From Gymnopus androsaceus JB14 (taxonomy: Eukaryota > Basidiomycota > Agaricomycetes > Agaricales > Omphalotaceae): a DNA stretch of 64,000 bases. The stretch lies in NCBI GenBank assembly GCA_009733575.1, contig ML769672.1, positions 22,868 to 86,867 on the forward strand, read 5' to 3'. Below, in pieces: positions 11,524-23,754 of the stretch; position 1 is the first letter of the stretch, and every line of letters starts with the position of its first letter. The position numbers were made by a program, and so were the translations under genes. The notes under the pieces were generated by a model, which saw nothing but the letters and a program-made list of their open reading frames with translations, was not told where the DNA came from and made no database searches.

Positions 11524-14165
11524 TGGCGGATTTACCCAACCTCCTCCTCGCATCTCTCGACCCATCTACCCGAAAACAAGCCGAGCAAAATCTCAACCCG
11601 TACAGCGAGCAACAAGGTTTCCTTTCCCATCTTTTGGGGCTGGTCATTGATCAGTCCCAGAATCGCTCCTCTATCTGGGAGTATCTATCTGAAGAATATA
11701 TCGAAATCTAGATGGGCCGATGTACGTGCTCTCTAATTAACTTTCTATGAAATTATTTAGCTTTTGCTGTAGAATGTACAACCGATTGCGGAACAAGACA
11801 AAGCAGCTCTACGATCAGGGCTTGTACCAGCAATGCTGGCTCTATCGAGTCCTACAGACAAGGCGATACGAGCTCAAATTGCTGAAGCCGTGTCCTTGAT
11901 TGCTGAACTTGACTTTCCACACCCATGGGCCGATCTCATCGATGTGAGTCCATCATTCTTTATTCACAAACATCGATTGTCATTTCCTTTAGCAACTCGT
12001 CGCCTACCTCTCTCCAACGGACTACAGCATTAACATCGGTGTTCTAGAAACCGTTCACTCTATATTTCGCCATTGGCGCGCCCTCGTGCGCACAGACACT
12101 CTCTACAACGAGATTAACCTCGTCTTTGAAAAGTTTCTCGGTCCCTTCTTACAGCTATTCAGGCAGACTGCCGCTCTCCTCACTCAGCCTCAGCCCGGTC
12201 GGACTAAAGAGCAGTACGCGCTTTTGGCGCAGTGCATGGTCCTGCTGATTGATATTTATTACGATTTCACTTGTCACGACCTTCCTCCTGCCATCGAAGA
12301 CAGCTATATGGAATTCTTCGGTGCAAACGGAGGTTGGTTCCCTCTCCTCATGAGTTGGGATCCAGCCTAACTCCGAGGGGATGTAGACGACACAACCCCT
12401 TCCCTTCTCTCTCAAATAAAAACCCGCATCTTCCAGGTCGTCGAACTCTTCATTAAACTTTTCGCTGAAACTCTCCAAATCTCCAATGTCACAGAAACCT
12501 TTATCCAACTGGTCTGGTCCCTCGTCGGCTCAACCGTCTCCCAAGTATCGCCGACGACATTCTAGTCTCCCAATCCCTCCGATTCATCTCTACCGCCGTC
12601 CGATCCCGATTCTACAAAGAAATTTTTTCTGCTCCCTCGATTATATCCACCCTTATCGAGGGTGTAGTCATGCCAAACGCTATGCTACGTGAGCATGAGA
12701 TGGAGTAGTTCGAGAACGATCCATTGGAGTATGTACGTTTAGATTTGGCCTCGGCGGTATCGGATACCGCTACGAGAAGACAGGCAGCAGCCGACGTACT
12801 TCAAGCATTAGTATCAAGCGGATACGAGGCCGAAACAACCCAACTCGTCGGAGAGTGGTTTAGTAAGGGGTTGGCTAAGTATGAGGCTAACAAGAAGATG
12901 AATTGGAAGTCAAAGGATGGAGCGATGTATTTGTTGACTGCCGTTGCGATGCGTGGGGTGACTACTCAGGTATCCTACTTTTTACACGATTGGCCTGACG
13001 TATATACAGCAAGGAGTAACATCAACCAACGCCCTAGTCGACGTTGTCAAGTTCTTCTCGGACCACGTATATCAAGACCTCCAAGCTGGTTCGGGATCTG
13101 TGCACCCAATTCTACAGGTCGATGCTATAAGATTTTTATATACTTTCCGAATGCAGCTCACCAAAGCTCAACTCCTCTCCGTCCTCCCAAATCTCATCAC
13201 GCACTTGGACTCGGCCAATTACGTGACATGTACCTATGGATTGATAGGATTCTGTTTATCAAGCACAATGGGAAGCTTTTGTGCGTGCCACGATTCTTTT
13301 TTCTTTTTTCTTCTCTCTTGTTCATTTTGTTTCATAGATTCTCACAAGCCGACATCCGTGAACATGCCGCAACCATTGTCAATATCCTCTTATCCAAGGT
13401 TGAGAGGGCTGGTACGCCAGAAAAGGTGGCGGAGAATGACCATTTGATGAAATGTACTTTTTTTTGCCCAGTCCGCTTCAACTTGAGCTCAGATTACCCC
13501 TCTAGGTACCATGCGCGTAATTATCCCGTACGCCAATCTTTGACTCCTGGCTACGAACAAATACTCAACCGACTTGTTGCTATCCTCGGCGTCATCTCCA
13601 AAAACCCAAGTAATCCCAAATTCGACCAGTATATCTTTGAGAGTTTGTCGGCGTTGATGAGGTGCGTGCACGCGACTAACTAATTTTTTTCGAGGCTTAC
13701 TCGTGGTATTGTAGATTTGTAACGGCTGGGTCTCCGGATACGATACCGACCTTTGAAGGCGTTCTTTTCGCTCCGTTCACATGTATCATTCAGCAGGATA
13801 TTGACCGTAAGCGAATCTCTCTATTTCTTTTGATCATAAACTCACAAAAGTGTATGTAGAATATCTCCCCTACGTCTTCCAAATCCTTGCCCAAATGCTC
13901 GAGCTACACCCATCCAACGTCCAGACTCATACCGCACTCTCCTTCCATTCCTCCTCGCACCAGCCATGTGGCAACAAAAAGGGAGTATTCCGGGACTAGT
14001 TAAACTCTTGCGAGCGAATTTGGCATGAGATGCAGCGCGAATGGCCGCTAAAGGACAGGTTCAGTCGGTGCTTGCGGTCATACAGCAGAGACTCGTTCCG
14101 TCAAAGATAAATGACGTTCACGGTTTTGAGCTACTTCAAGCTGTGGTGATGTATGTGAAGCCGTG
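11524..14165 (+). pseudogene. CSE1: Exportin-2 (importin-alpha re-exporter) copy, disrupted
   Basis: CSE1/exportin-2 is a HEAT-repeat karyopherin that returns importin-alpha to the cytoplasm with RanGTP. The start ADLPNLLLASLDPSTRKQAE matches the importin-beta N-terminal pattern. Later blocks follow the family order: LIAELDFPHPWADLID (11900), VLETVHSIFRHWRALVRTD (12045), a YYDFTCHDLPPAIEDS segment (12260), NAMLREHEME.FENDPLEY (12675-12730), VGEWFSKGLAKYE (12850), SKNPSNPKFDQYIFESLSAL (13600) and VTAGSPDTIPTFE (13720). Introns are kept (for example 11943-11991, 13277-13337, 13454-13505). Lesions: TAG at 11709, TAA near 12369, a frameshift near 12545, TAG near 12706 (CAG expected) and a frameshift near 13220. 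Retained introns mean a decayed genomic copy, not a retrocopy. The gene is essential in yeast, so an intact copy should exist elsewhere. Confidence 0.85.
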
Positions 14166-14199
14166 AGTTTTCTTTCTTCTTTCTTGTATGTCAGATATG

Positions 14200-15849
14200 A
14201 AACGTGATTGCAGGTTTGCTTTGAAGCAATACTTCAAAGGCGTCATCCATCCTTACAAAAACACCATCCTACTTTGCCGAATCGTAGCACCCTCTCGACT
14301 ATCCCCGGTTCTTCTTCATTCCAGTCTTCATCCAGTTTGATTTCCACCTCTGTCTCCAACTCGAGCGACATGTCCGTCTCGTCTCGCCTCGTGTCAAAGA
14401 CCCTGAAACAGGTCCCATCAACCTCGAAGCTCTCGAAAAGGACTCAAACGCTGTGCCAAAGCTTACTCTTAATCCGAATGCCCCTGTGCATATTCCTAGC
14501 TCTGGTGACAGCTGCACGTCGTATGATACCAACGACGACCAGTTCATGTCACCCAATGTATATCAATGGCTTGCCACTGCATTATCCGAAAGACCAGCTT
14601 TTCGAGCTTTGCTCTCTGTTCGGAGAGATGCAAAGCGTGAGGAGCTTTACGAGACATGTCGGCGAGAAGGAAAGCGGGTATGGATTTGTACTGTAAGTTT
14701 GTTTGTGTTCTTCCTCGATTCTGTTTGTTCTGATTGTTGTTCGTAGGTTTGAAACAGCCGAAAAATGCATCCAGTCCCTTCGTCGATTCAGAAGCCTTCA
14801 TCCAACTTTTTCAAAGGTTTGTTCATTCTATGTTTGTTTCCCCCCGAGAGTCTAACATTATTCATACAGCAATCTCACAAAATTCCCGGTATGCCCTACA
14901 CCCAGAACCAGCCTTTGTCATCGCAAAGTCACAGTGCATGGACTCACGAAATGCACAAAGGTCCGAGTCTTGCTCAAGGTGCCTACGATTCTGATAGCAA
15001 CCACTCTGCTGTCGGAAGTGTCAAGACTATGACCGGCGAATCGTTCAAAGCAAAAATGGAACACATGCAGGATCCGAATAGTAACAACTTGTATATCGAA
15101 GGGTGAGTGTCTTTTCGTTTTTTGCCCTTCCCCTCGATTTGATTTTGCGCCTCTGCCGTGTGCTTCTCGTGTCTACCATTTCTGGCACATCCTTACTGAA
15201 CGCCTTTTCCTCTTTTCTAGACTTCCATTAAGCATCCACGAACCGGGCTTGATTGGACGCGTCGTTCGTGCGCGTTCCTGTCACGTGACTTTTTTCTCCT
15301 TGTCATTCCTACTCTGCAGGCTCTATCTCCGCTCCCACAGCAAACCAAGTCTACAACAACTTTCCTCCCACGCACACGACCTTTCTTCAGCCTCTGCTGG
15401 TGGATATCGAGACGAGGCTAGTGATTTGACGTCGGCGGCCTTGAGTATGTTTTGCTGTTCCACCAGGCTTTGCCTCTACCGAACGTGCTGGGCAGAACCA
15501 AGTGAAACCTGCTATGGCGGCTTTGCTTGATTCCTCGAGGGGGAATGGGGCTCCGTGGACTGGGACGACTGACTGTGAGCCGAGTTGTAATGCTGCTGCT
15601 CTGCTTTCGCAATTCCAGTCTCAAGGCTCACTCCCTACTCCACAACGCTTACCCCGTCCTTGGAGATGTGGATCTCAACCTTGTGCATCCGGCGACGAGC
15701 CACTATGGGAATGGGACCCAAGGACATCTTCCTCCTCACCAGAACCATGTTGGATACGGAAATTGTCTTTCTCAGCAGAGCTTGAGCCTTGGAGGTGGTG
15801 TAGCTCAGGCTCGGAGTGGGTAGATGCCTACGAGGGAGCTTATACTTAA
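14200..15849 (+). pseudogene. Fungal RRM RNA-binding protein copy, disrupted
   Basis: The recognisable core starts near 14530 with SPNVYINGLPLHYPKDQLF, an RNP2-containing RRM start. SVRSFTRHVGEKESGYGFVL follows, and after an intron (about 14694-14746) the frame continues ETAEKCIQSLRRF. A second RRM start, NLYIEGLPLSIHEPGL, spans a further intron (15102-15221). Paired RRMs of this kind occur in fungal proteins of the MRN1/Scw1-like group that bind mRNA. The second RRM breaks down after 15260, and the Gly/Ser/Asn-rich C-terminal region (15300-15849) is spread over shifted frames. The upstream stretch 14200-14450 is ambiguous and may be leftover exportin-2. I read it as a decaying gene copy. Confidence 0.7.
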
Positions 15850-16232
15850 TGCTCATGCTTCCACGGTGAGGATGGAGTGCAAGGGTCATCACGGTGGCAA
15901 TCAGGGTATGGGCGTGTATCATCATCGAGATGACTATGTGGATTTCAATGTTGGTGTTAGAGGCTATTGTACGCAGGCTTCTACAATGGCTTTGGAAGCA
16001 GCGGTCCACGAGGAGAGGCTGGCGGAGGTGCTGGAGGACGTCTACTATGTGTTTGGGCTTTGATTACCTGCTGAGACGCTTGTTATTTCCAATGGTTTTA
16101 CTTCTTGCTTTCGGAGCATTTAGCTATGTATTTGCTACATGTCAATTCTCGCTCTCGGAGCGTACGTATTTTCATCGTTTCGCGTTTACAGTACCTCCGT
16201 TTATTTTGATTCTCAAAATTTTATTACTGCTT
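15850..16232. other. Intergenic region
   Basis: Short frames continue from the RRM gene copy but show no conserved content. A GGT/GGA-rich run ends near 16060. Nothing else is supported. Confidence 0.3.
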
Positions 16233-16234
16233 AG

Positions 16235-16332
16235 CTGGGTGACCTTGCCTTGAACAAAATGAAAGTCAATTTTGTTAAGGCTGGGTAAAAATCAAGTCAC
16301 CTTCCATCTCGTTCAAGGAAAGGTCACCCAGC
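16235..16332. mobile_element. 98-bp MITE with TA duplication
   Basis: Inverted ends GCTGGGTGACCTT and AAGGTCACCCAGC flank a 98-bp element. TA is present immediately outside both ends (16233-16234, 16333-16334). Size, absence of coding sequence and TA duplication fit a Tc1/mariner-type MITE. It lies between the converging RRM and Doa10 genes. Confidence 0.75.
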
Positions 16333-16769
16333 TAGTTTTCACGAGAGGAAAGCTGCCGCTGGCAGAAATAACATAACCCGCGAAACGGATTGACTAGGTC
16401 CATGCATGTATAGGGTTGCGATTGCTAAGTAGCCTGTTGAATGCAATGCGTAGGATATTGACCAATCCATAGATTCTTCCATGGAATCGCCATCTGGCCT
16501 CCATCACTATTTTCTCAATTACAATCGCTTTTCCAGAAATATATGAGCTAGACAGGATAAACTAGCTCTGCAATTTATATACAAGAATTCAACAAGCACT
16601 TGGTACTTTTTATTATAGTACATGGTTAACCCTCCTCCCCCTCCCCCTCCCCGTTCGCCCCCAAATCTCTTTGAAACAAAAACCCAGACTCTTGCCTGAA
16701 ACCTGTGTCCATTCTCATACGCTCTGCTTCTTACACATCTCCATTCACTTATACCTCCTCCTACTCCCA
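16333..16769. other. 3' intergenic region of the Doa10 gene
   Basis: Short spacer after the convergent RRM and Doa10 copies. A CT-rich tract lies at 16630-16655. No gene supported. Confidence 0.35.
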
Positions 16770-19700
16770 CTAAACAGGTCCGTGCATTGGTGCAGTTTTG
16801 AATTCCGCTGCCTTCTTTGTTGGCTCATGATTCATCAACCTCATCTCCACCAAAAACTCCTCATCTCTGACCGCCTGTGACCATGAAGCCAACATCCCTT
16901 GAAGGAAAAGTGACCGTGAAGCCAACATCCCTCGAAGGAAAATAAATGTGTGCATGAGACCCGCCAGGCAGAACATGCCTGAATAAACATGCATGACTGA
17001 GAGCAACTGTCAGTGCATTAGTACAGAAAAAAACAGAAAAACAACGTACACAGGAAATTCTCATCAACATGGTGACTGACAAAGGGGAAGGAAAGGTTGA
17101 CAGAATAGAAGACAACTGCTGGCAAGATGATTATGCCTAGTAGACCAGCGGTCGCAGGCACATATACATCCTTGGTAGCGGCGACGGAGCAGCTACGCTG
17201 AATCTAAAAAATAGATTAGTCAAGATGGAATAGGGATAAAAACAACCCTCCTGAGAGTGGTCTCTGGCTCACCCGCATAGCTATCTTCGATATACAGAAG
17301 ACCTACTGCCCAGCAGTCCAATACTCGCATCATCGGAATGTCGAGATCTTGATTGAGATGAAGTCTAAAAAGGAGGACAATATAAGCTTCCACCACAACC
17401 ACACCGCCAATGAGGAGCGGTATCATTATCCCCCAAAATACGGTCAGATAAGGCGCCTTGAATCTCCATACTAGGCCACGCTTTATGACAAGCCACCGCA
17501 AAGAGTCCCAAAAACCTTCGGTACACCATCTATGCCTCATCTTGTTGAGACAGTCAACAGCAATCCAACATGCCCAAAGTATATAGAATCCGGCAACGAG
17601 GGAATATCCATCATGTACTTCTCGCTCACCCTTGAAGATCATACCAAAGAATGCACGTCCCAAGAGGTCGGCAATGCCAATGATACACCAAGACAGAAAG
17701 GCACAAAGTTCCACATTGTGAATACAAAAAAATCATTCGGTACCGGAATTGCGGCGGTATGTAGACCATGGTGAAGTCGTTTTTGACATTTCGGTTTGCT
17801 TTGATTGTCTCCGCATCTTGATGAGCAATGAGGAGCCTTGCAGTGTCGTCAATAGGCTCTCCTGTAGCTTTCACTGCTGCAGTAGCACACATTTCCCGAG
17901 GAAGAGCAATCTTATCCGTGTTGGGGACACGTTTAAATGAGCCATCATAGTCGGAGGCAAGAACAGAGCTACTCTGTCTTGGTCCGTGTACGACGTGAGA
18001 CAGCGACAGCGACCATCGTTTCGGAGTGTACTCCTCTGCTCCGTGACGCTTGCCAAATAAACAAGATGAAAGACGGAGCCGTTTGGCGAGTCCTTTCCAT
18101 ATGACCATTGTGAATCTCTTGAGGGGTTGACGAGGGTGGAAGTATGTCATTGTGTAGGGTAATGCGAGATCGAGGAAGAGCAGGTCAATCGGGACGTTGG
18201 ATAATGGCTCTCTGCAGAAATTGTAGAAATTTGTTATACTCGAGGTAATGAACAGAGTTAGAAAGCACCTACGTCATTTTCCACCGAAACGGAAGCACGA
18301 TTTGTTGAACGAGGAGAAAGAATCGCAACACTGTAAATCGAGCACATAATGACAAAGGAAAACATCACAGCATTGACACAGATCTTGCGCAGCTGTACTA
18401 ACCAAGGCCGATCGAGGATATCGTGAATAGGATGTGCATTCCGGCCCTGGTTAATGAACCACATTGCTCCTGGACGCATTATACTTCGACATCCTGAGAG
18501 CAATAGAGCGAAAAGTACCTGTATGAGGTATACATAAGCATGCCGAAAATAAAAACAGGGAGGACCAACATGAAACATCGTTCCTGCTACCCAATGGCAG
18601 AATATTGTTTTAAGCGGTGCATAATAGAAGAACTCCATTCTCGAAAGGTATGAGGCACTCGGAAAGAAGCCAGAGCGCTGCAGAGATCCAAAATAAGACC
18701 GCATCCTAGAGGGAACATGACGAGCTCGATGAAAACAAACATCACGATCTTTGAAATAATGTAGATGATTAGCTTAAGTGTATGACCGTAGATGAGACCA
18801 ACCTTCAAAACAAGTAGGTACTGTCGAACAGTGCTGCTGATGATGGTGCCTACAGTGAGAAGCTCAAATACATGCCAGGGTCGAGGCTAATATGCAGTAA
18901 CCAAAGAGAACAGCAGAAAATTCTCTCTCACCGCGCGGTCACCAACTGCAAGTTGGATCCAAACCTCCCCGAGTTTTCGCATATCCTTGCTGCACCTCTC
19001 GTCCCATAAGAGAAAAGAGGGGTTCCGCGTAGCCCAAAAATGAAATAACATTTGCGAGAGGAACAAAGGGTCAGAGACAGATTCAACAATCTGTTCTGCA
19101 GGAGTCTCAGCGCGGGCGGCGAAACCCAAAATGTGAAGCACTGGTTCTAAGATTCTTAGATAAAGAGTACTAGCAGAGACCAGGTTAGTTCAGTTCAATA
19201 GACGGAATGAGAATATCGTACTAGAGCAAAACAAGATTCTCGGACGTTGTTCCCCCAGACTTCCCCAAGAGACTCGGAGACAATCCAGAAGGAGAGCTGT
19301 ATGAACCACTGCCCCAGAGTTTTGACAAACTGCAAGGCAGGCGGAATCAAGATGTCTGTGATGAGATATGCCAATGAGTCCACTGCAGGATCGGTCACGA
19401 TACGGATAGCTCGAATGGGAGGTGCAGAATGAAGAGCAATTGTCTTGGCTTTAACTACAGGAAAGATTTCGTTAAACGAGTAGGCGTAGCAAACCCAGGC
19501 AAATGTACCAACCGAAAGTAACGTGGCCGTTTTACCAATCGTATAAGGAATCCATATTCCCAGTCCGATTACGATATCCAGTAATGAAGATCATAAAGCC
19601 CAACGTTTTGTACAAAGACCTGAATACTCGGCCTCTCAAACCGATTGCTGAACCAACGTTAAAAATAAGCGGGACCAAAATGTCGATAAACTTGCCTTCC

Positions 19701-21939
19701 ATTGCTCTCTCCATATTGTCCTCGACTGCAGCCTCCCTATTATCCATCATCAAGGCCTCCTCTTCCGCGACATTTCTTGCAGGAGGTTGCGGCTGAGGTT
19801 GAGGACCGTTGAGCTGGAGCTAAAGCAGCGGGAGCATCACCGTCAAAAGCTACAGCTACTTGCATAGGAATAAATTGCCCCTGCCGTGGTCTTTGAGGTC
19901 CTTCAACAGCCTCATCTTTGCCATCATCGTTATCATCTTCCGCACCGAAAGCAACATCGTCCTCCTGCAACACGCGGTGCATGACTTGGGGCTCCAGTGG
20001 TGGCGGTGGTGCAGGTAGCGCGTAATCTTTCTGGGGAATATCTTCTTCCGTGAAACGTCGTTGTTTCTCGTGTCCATCAAGCATCTCAGAGTCGCCGTTT
20101 TCTTCTTCTGCAGCATGAGGGCATCATCGCATCAGAAGTACCGAGTCTGCGGGAGGCAGCAATGGAATGTTTTCATCACGATGGTCTACCATCTCAGAGT
20201 CTTCTTCGCCTTCTTCTCCCGCTGTCTGTTCACCCGTTGCACTCGGTGTACCGGTAGAACTGGAGGCAAAATAGTCTGCTCGGTAGGTGGCAAAGCTGGG
20301 TGATGCAAGTGGGGTTTTCGCTGGAAGTAAAGAAGGCCCGGATGATGGAGAGCCAAAGGTAGAAGGTAAAGTGGTTAGAAGAAGAGGACGACGTATGAGC
20401 GTTCCTGGTCCAGAGATATTGGTGTTAAAGGCAGCCGATGTAGGAGTCGGTAGTTCCGATGAAGTAACAAGTCCCGGAGTAGGCAATATGGGAGCGGAAG
20501 ATAAGAATGCACTAGATGCAGAATCGTTGGGAGGAGGGGACAAGAAACAGAAGGGTATGTTAACGTTTCCATTGTGCTGCTCAAGGGCAACAGTCGGGAA
20601 GAAGGACGCCTGAGGAGGTGGCATAGGCGTCGAAGAAGAGCATGTCTCGGGAGGCGGACTTGGAAGTGCAATCCCAGGATTTTGTATCCGCCTCTTCACT
20701 GCCTGGCTCTTTACCAATTGCAACCGCTTTGCAAATTTTCGACTCTGCATCCTCTCCTGTTTGATATCTCGGTTATTTTCCTCTTCAATTTCGCCATCAG
20801 CGTCTGCCTTCTTCTCTTTTCCCTCTCTTTTTCTGCGCCTCGCCCTCATACTCGCAAATCGATCTAATTCTTGTTCCAGCGTGTCGCTTCGAACAGGAGC
20901 AAACTCGACCGCTGAACGCCCAAGGGTCCGTGCCCGAAGTTCTTCTTCCTCTAACGTCCTGATAGCCTCTCGATTGGCTAAAGCAAGACGTGCGTTGCGT
21001 GGGGCGGGACGGGGAACCTGCGGGCCTGGCAGAACTTGTAGAATTTCCTGTCCTACGTTCTCTTGATTATTGACAAAGCCGGTTTGTGCAATCCATGCGC
21101 GGAGGAGAAAGACGGTAACGAAGGTAAAGATGGCAAGAGCTGCTATGATCTGGCCGGCGAAGATATCGGCAGAAAGAGATACACACGCTGGATGTCTGCC
21201 AATTCGACCAAGCAGATTGTAAACCGAAGTATGGACAGGAGAAGAACCGAATTTATTCACAAAGGATCGAGTTAAATCGATGATTTGACCTATCAGTAAA
21301 CGGTGACTGGAAGGTCTGGATTCTTCAAGTGATCGATGACCGCTGATCCACAAGGCTCTACAAGGAAAGTAAGTTACAGTAAATGAAGATCATTAGACTA
21401 ACTCACATAGAATCTCCCGTTGAAAAATACACTCGCCAAGAGAATACCGTGAAAAGAGGTACCAGAGCCAGCCAAACGACTGAGACCACGATAGCCCTAA
21501 GTATAATGAGCAAGGTATAGAACCCCTGCTCTAAAAGCCACCGAGTCATGAGCAGTGACGGAAGAGTAGATGGCATGTCCGCCGCATAGACTGGTGGCGC
21601 AAATTTGAACATTATTTAATTTCGCCAAGCCACTTGCATACCTTTCGTAAATAAATATGGGTGCTTGCAGACATCGCAAGTCTTCTTTTTGCTATGAGCT
21701 AGCCATGTCATCAAACTAGACCGAAAAATTGAGCCACGACTGAATGGCAAAAAAGCGGGATTTGGAGCTACCAGTCTTGGTGAATATACCGGATGGTTCC
21801 AGAACATTTGCAGGGATGAAATAGAGGTTCGCCAGGTTCTGCTGGAGCGCTGCATACACGACAGGTGTCTGAGGAGTTATTAGCGTGTTACAAAGAAGAA
21901 TTTGGTCGGAACTATACCGTGTTCTTGAGTCTGTTGCAT
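16770..21939 (-). pseudogene. DOA10: Doa10/MARCH6-type membrane E3 ubiquitin ligase, frameshifted copy
   Basis: Doa10 (yeast SSM4, animal MARCH6) is an ER/inner nuclear membrane E3 ligase with an N-terminal RING-CH and about 14 membrane segments, acting in ER-associated degradation. The ATG at 21939 opens a 22-nt exon. Exons 2-3 give CRVCSAPAEPGEPLFHPCKC and a TWLAHSKKKTCDVCKHPY end, a complete RING-CH. The first membrane block is at 21600-21420 and an ADIFAGQIIAALAIF helix near 21170, followed by a long charged, low-complexity cytosolic loop (21040-19750). The multi-spanning C-terminal half includes FIELVMFPLGCGLILDLC, HWVAGTMF, LLSGCRSIMRPGAMWFI, LPREMCATAAV and ASWSQAVRDEEFLVEMRL. Most introns look splice-competent and one may be GC-AG (near 19690). 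At least five 1-nt shifts occur: about 19820, 19575, 18880, 18670, 18330 and 17730 (in a T7 run). It is a recent pseudogene or an uncorrected assembly. Confidence 0.85.
16883..16943 (-). repeat. 30-bp tandem duplication in the Doa10 C-terminus
   Basis: Two adjacent 30-bp copies encode GMLASRSLFLQ and GMLASWSQAV. The second matches the conserved C-terminal family sequence. The duplication is in frame (30 bp) and adds ten residues. Confidence 0.7.
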
Positions 21940-23184
21940 TTTCAAAAAAGAATGTGAGATCAATGGAAGAAGGAGCGCTGTGTCGGTGAATTTGAGAAGG
22001 GGTACGGTTATGAAAAACGTTTGCAAGTCATTCGCTGTTAAGCAAGCGGCGGTTCCGTATCAAAGGAACCTGAAACGGCCCGTATAAAATTTCCGAGCTT
22101 TTGAACATCCAGTGAAACCCTATTTTTGGCTATTTTATCGTCTGAATAATCCCCTCAATTAGTGCGGTTAACCATGAATCACCAGAGTTTTAGTCAACTA
22201 AAGGGAGAGATCCCGATTCCGGAAATTTCAGAACATGGCAATGGCCAACGACTGCAATTCGTTTCTCTCACATTACCATTCAAGCCCTGCTGAATAATTT
22301 GCGCCGGGATATGGCTCTTGCAGATTCACCTTGAAGCTTCAATTTTCATGGCGGCTCAACATAACTGTCTAGTACTACTCCACAGATAATAGCTTGAATG
22401 TGAGCTCAGACTAAGTCCAAAGCGTAGCCCGAAATGCAACTTCCATTTCATTATTTTACGCGCCCCTATGCTTTGGCTCCATGGTTTTCCTCGGCTTTAG
22501 CCACATCAGCCGAGCCATGAAAATAAAGGCTACGCCTGCTCTCTGCATACCGATTATTTTCTGAGTCTGAAAGGCTTAGGCTTTCTATTCATTGGCCGAA
22601 ATCTCGAGACAGTTTCTGTTAGTGCCTACCGTGCCTGTTTCTATGCCATGATCTATCCAATCCTATTGGATATATCAATATGAGTTGGAATGCAAAAGCA
22701 TGTTGCAACATTCCTCGGTGATAACCTTTTCAAGTCGAAAACATACTGTACATCACGATCAGATAGATGGTATCGAGGCGTCTAGCCGCGATATTATTAC
22801 GAAACTCCGATGAAAATCCGGCTTACTTTCTCGTTGCTTGTTGCTTGTTCTTTCAGTCACCTTCTTGCAACCCGCCAGCGTGCGTTCTCAATGCCAAATC
22901 GTTCCATTTCACCCCTTTTTACCATGTCAATGTATCCATCTATTCGTTGCAAATCTTACTCTGAAAACCACTCTCACATCGTCATATGTCTTCTAACTAT
23001 AATATCATTTCAATGACTTCCTGTCAAATTTCCATATCATTTTTCATTAAGCAACTTCATCAGATCTTCGGATCTTCAACATTTCGTTTTTCCAACCAGC
23101 TAAGTCTAAGTGCCTGTCAACCCACCTTCCATCTTCACACAAAAATGTTACAAAATTCTGCTCAGCAGAATTGTGACCTGGTAC
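21940..23184. other. Intergenic region with a 19-bp palindrome
   Basis: About 1.2 kb without a supported gene. At 23154-23172 there is a perfect palindrome with a one-base centre (AATTCTGCT-C-AGCAGAATT), just before the insertion site of the TRIM element. CTCGGCTTTAGCCACATCAG near 22492 is not repeated elsewhere in the window. Confidence 0.4.
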
Positions 23185-23287
23185 AGGACTGTTGAGTAAA
23201 TACCCTTCCATTGGTTGTCTGGCCGCTCCACACACCACATGTACCCCTATCTTGCTTCCATATAAAGTAGATAGATATGAATTAGTA

Positions 23288-23682
23288 AGATAGGGCTCAT
23301 GGACGATGTACGCATGTCACGTGGTTTTTGGTTTGGCGGAGAAAACTATGAAAATCTTAATGGCACTGGCTACAAGCCTACAATAACCGGGAGCTCTAGA
23401 TACTGTATATGCACAACTCTGTGCAGCCACATTTTTTGATTTCAACATCATTAGCTCACAGTTGGCATGCAAAGTTTAAAACTTCTTCACCCACCTGATA
23501 CATATTTTCCAAAAAATCAAAAAATCTGGCTTCACAGAGTTGTGCATTTATCCCATAAAAGGCTTATTTCACTTTCATTTTAGTGATTTTGGTCCCAATT
23601 GCAGTGGCATTATGATTTTTGTTGTTTTCCCTGCCAAAATCAGCTATGACGTAGGTGCATACATCGTTCATGAGCCCTATCT
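23288..23682. mobile_element. 395-bp MITE with TA flanks nested in the TRIM 5' LTR
   Basis: Inverted ends AGATAGGGCTCATG and CATGAGCCCTATCT extend to about 29 bp with two mismatches. TA lies on both sides (23286-23287, 23683-23684). Comparison with the 3' LTR of the same TRIM (near 25040) shows the LTR sequence resuming directly across this block, so it is an insertion. Inside is a second perfect inverted repeat, TGCACAACTCTGTG at 23410-23423 and CACAGAGTTGTGCA at 23533-23546. Probably Tc1/mariner-type. Confidence 0.85.
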
Positions 23683-23754
23683 TACTAATCAATTGTTCTT
23701 GCCCCCGTTCTCAATGGTTGATTCCCTCCTTGCTGAGGTTGTACTTGCCAACTG

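Noticed and set aside
20287..21066. Plus-strand frames opposite the Doa10 loop
   Set aside because: Antisense shadows of the long charged loop exon (20124-21353, minus).
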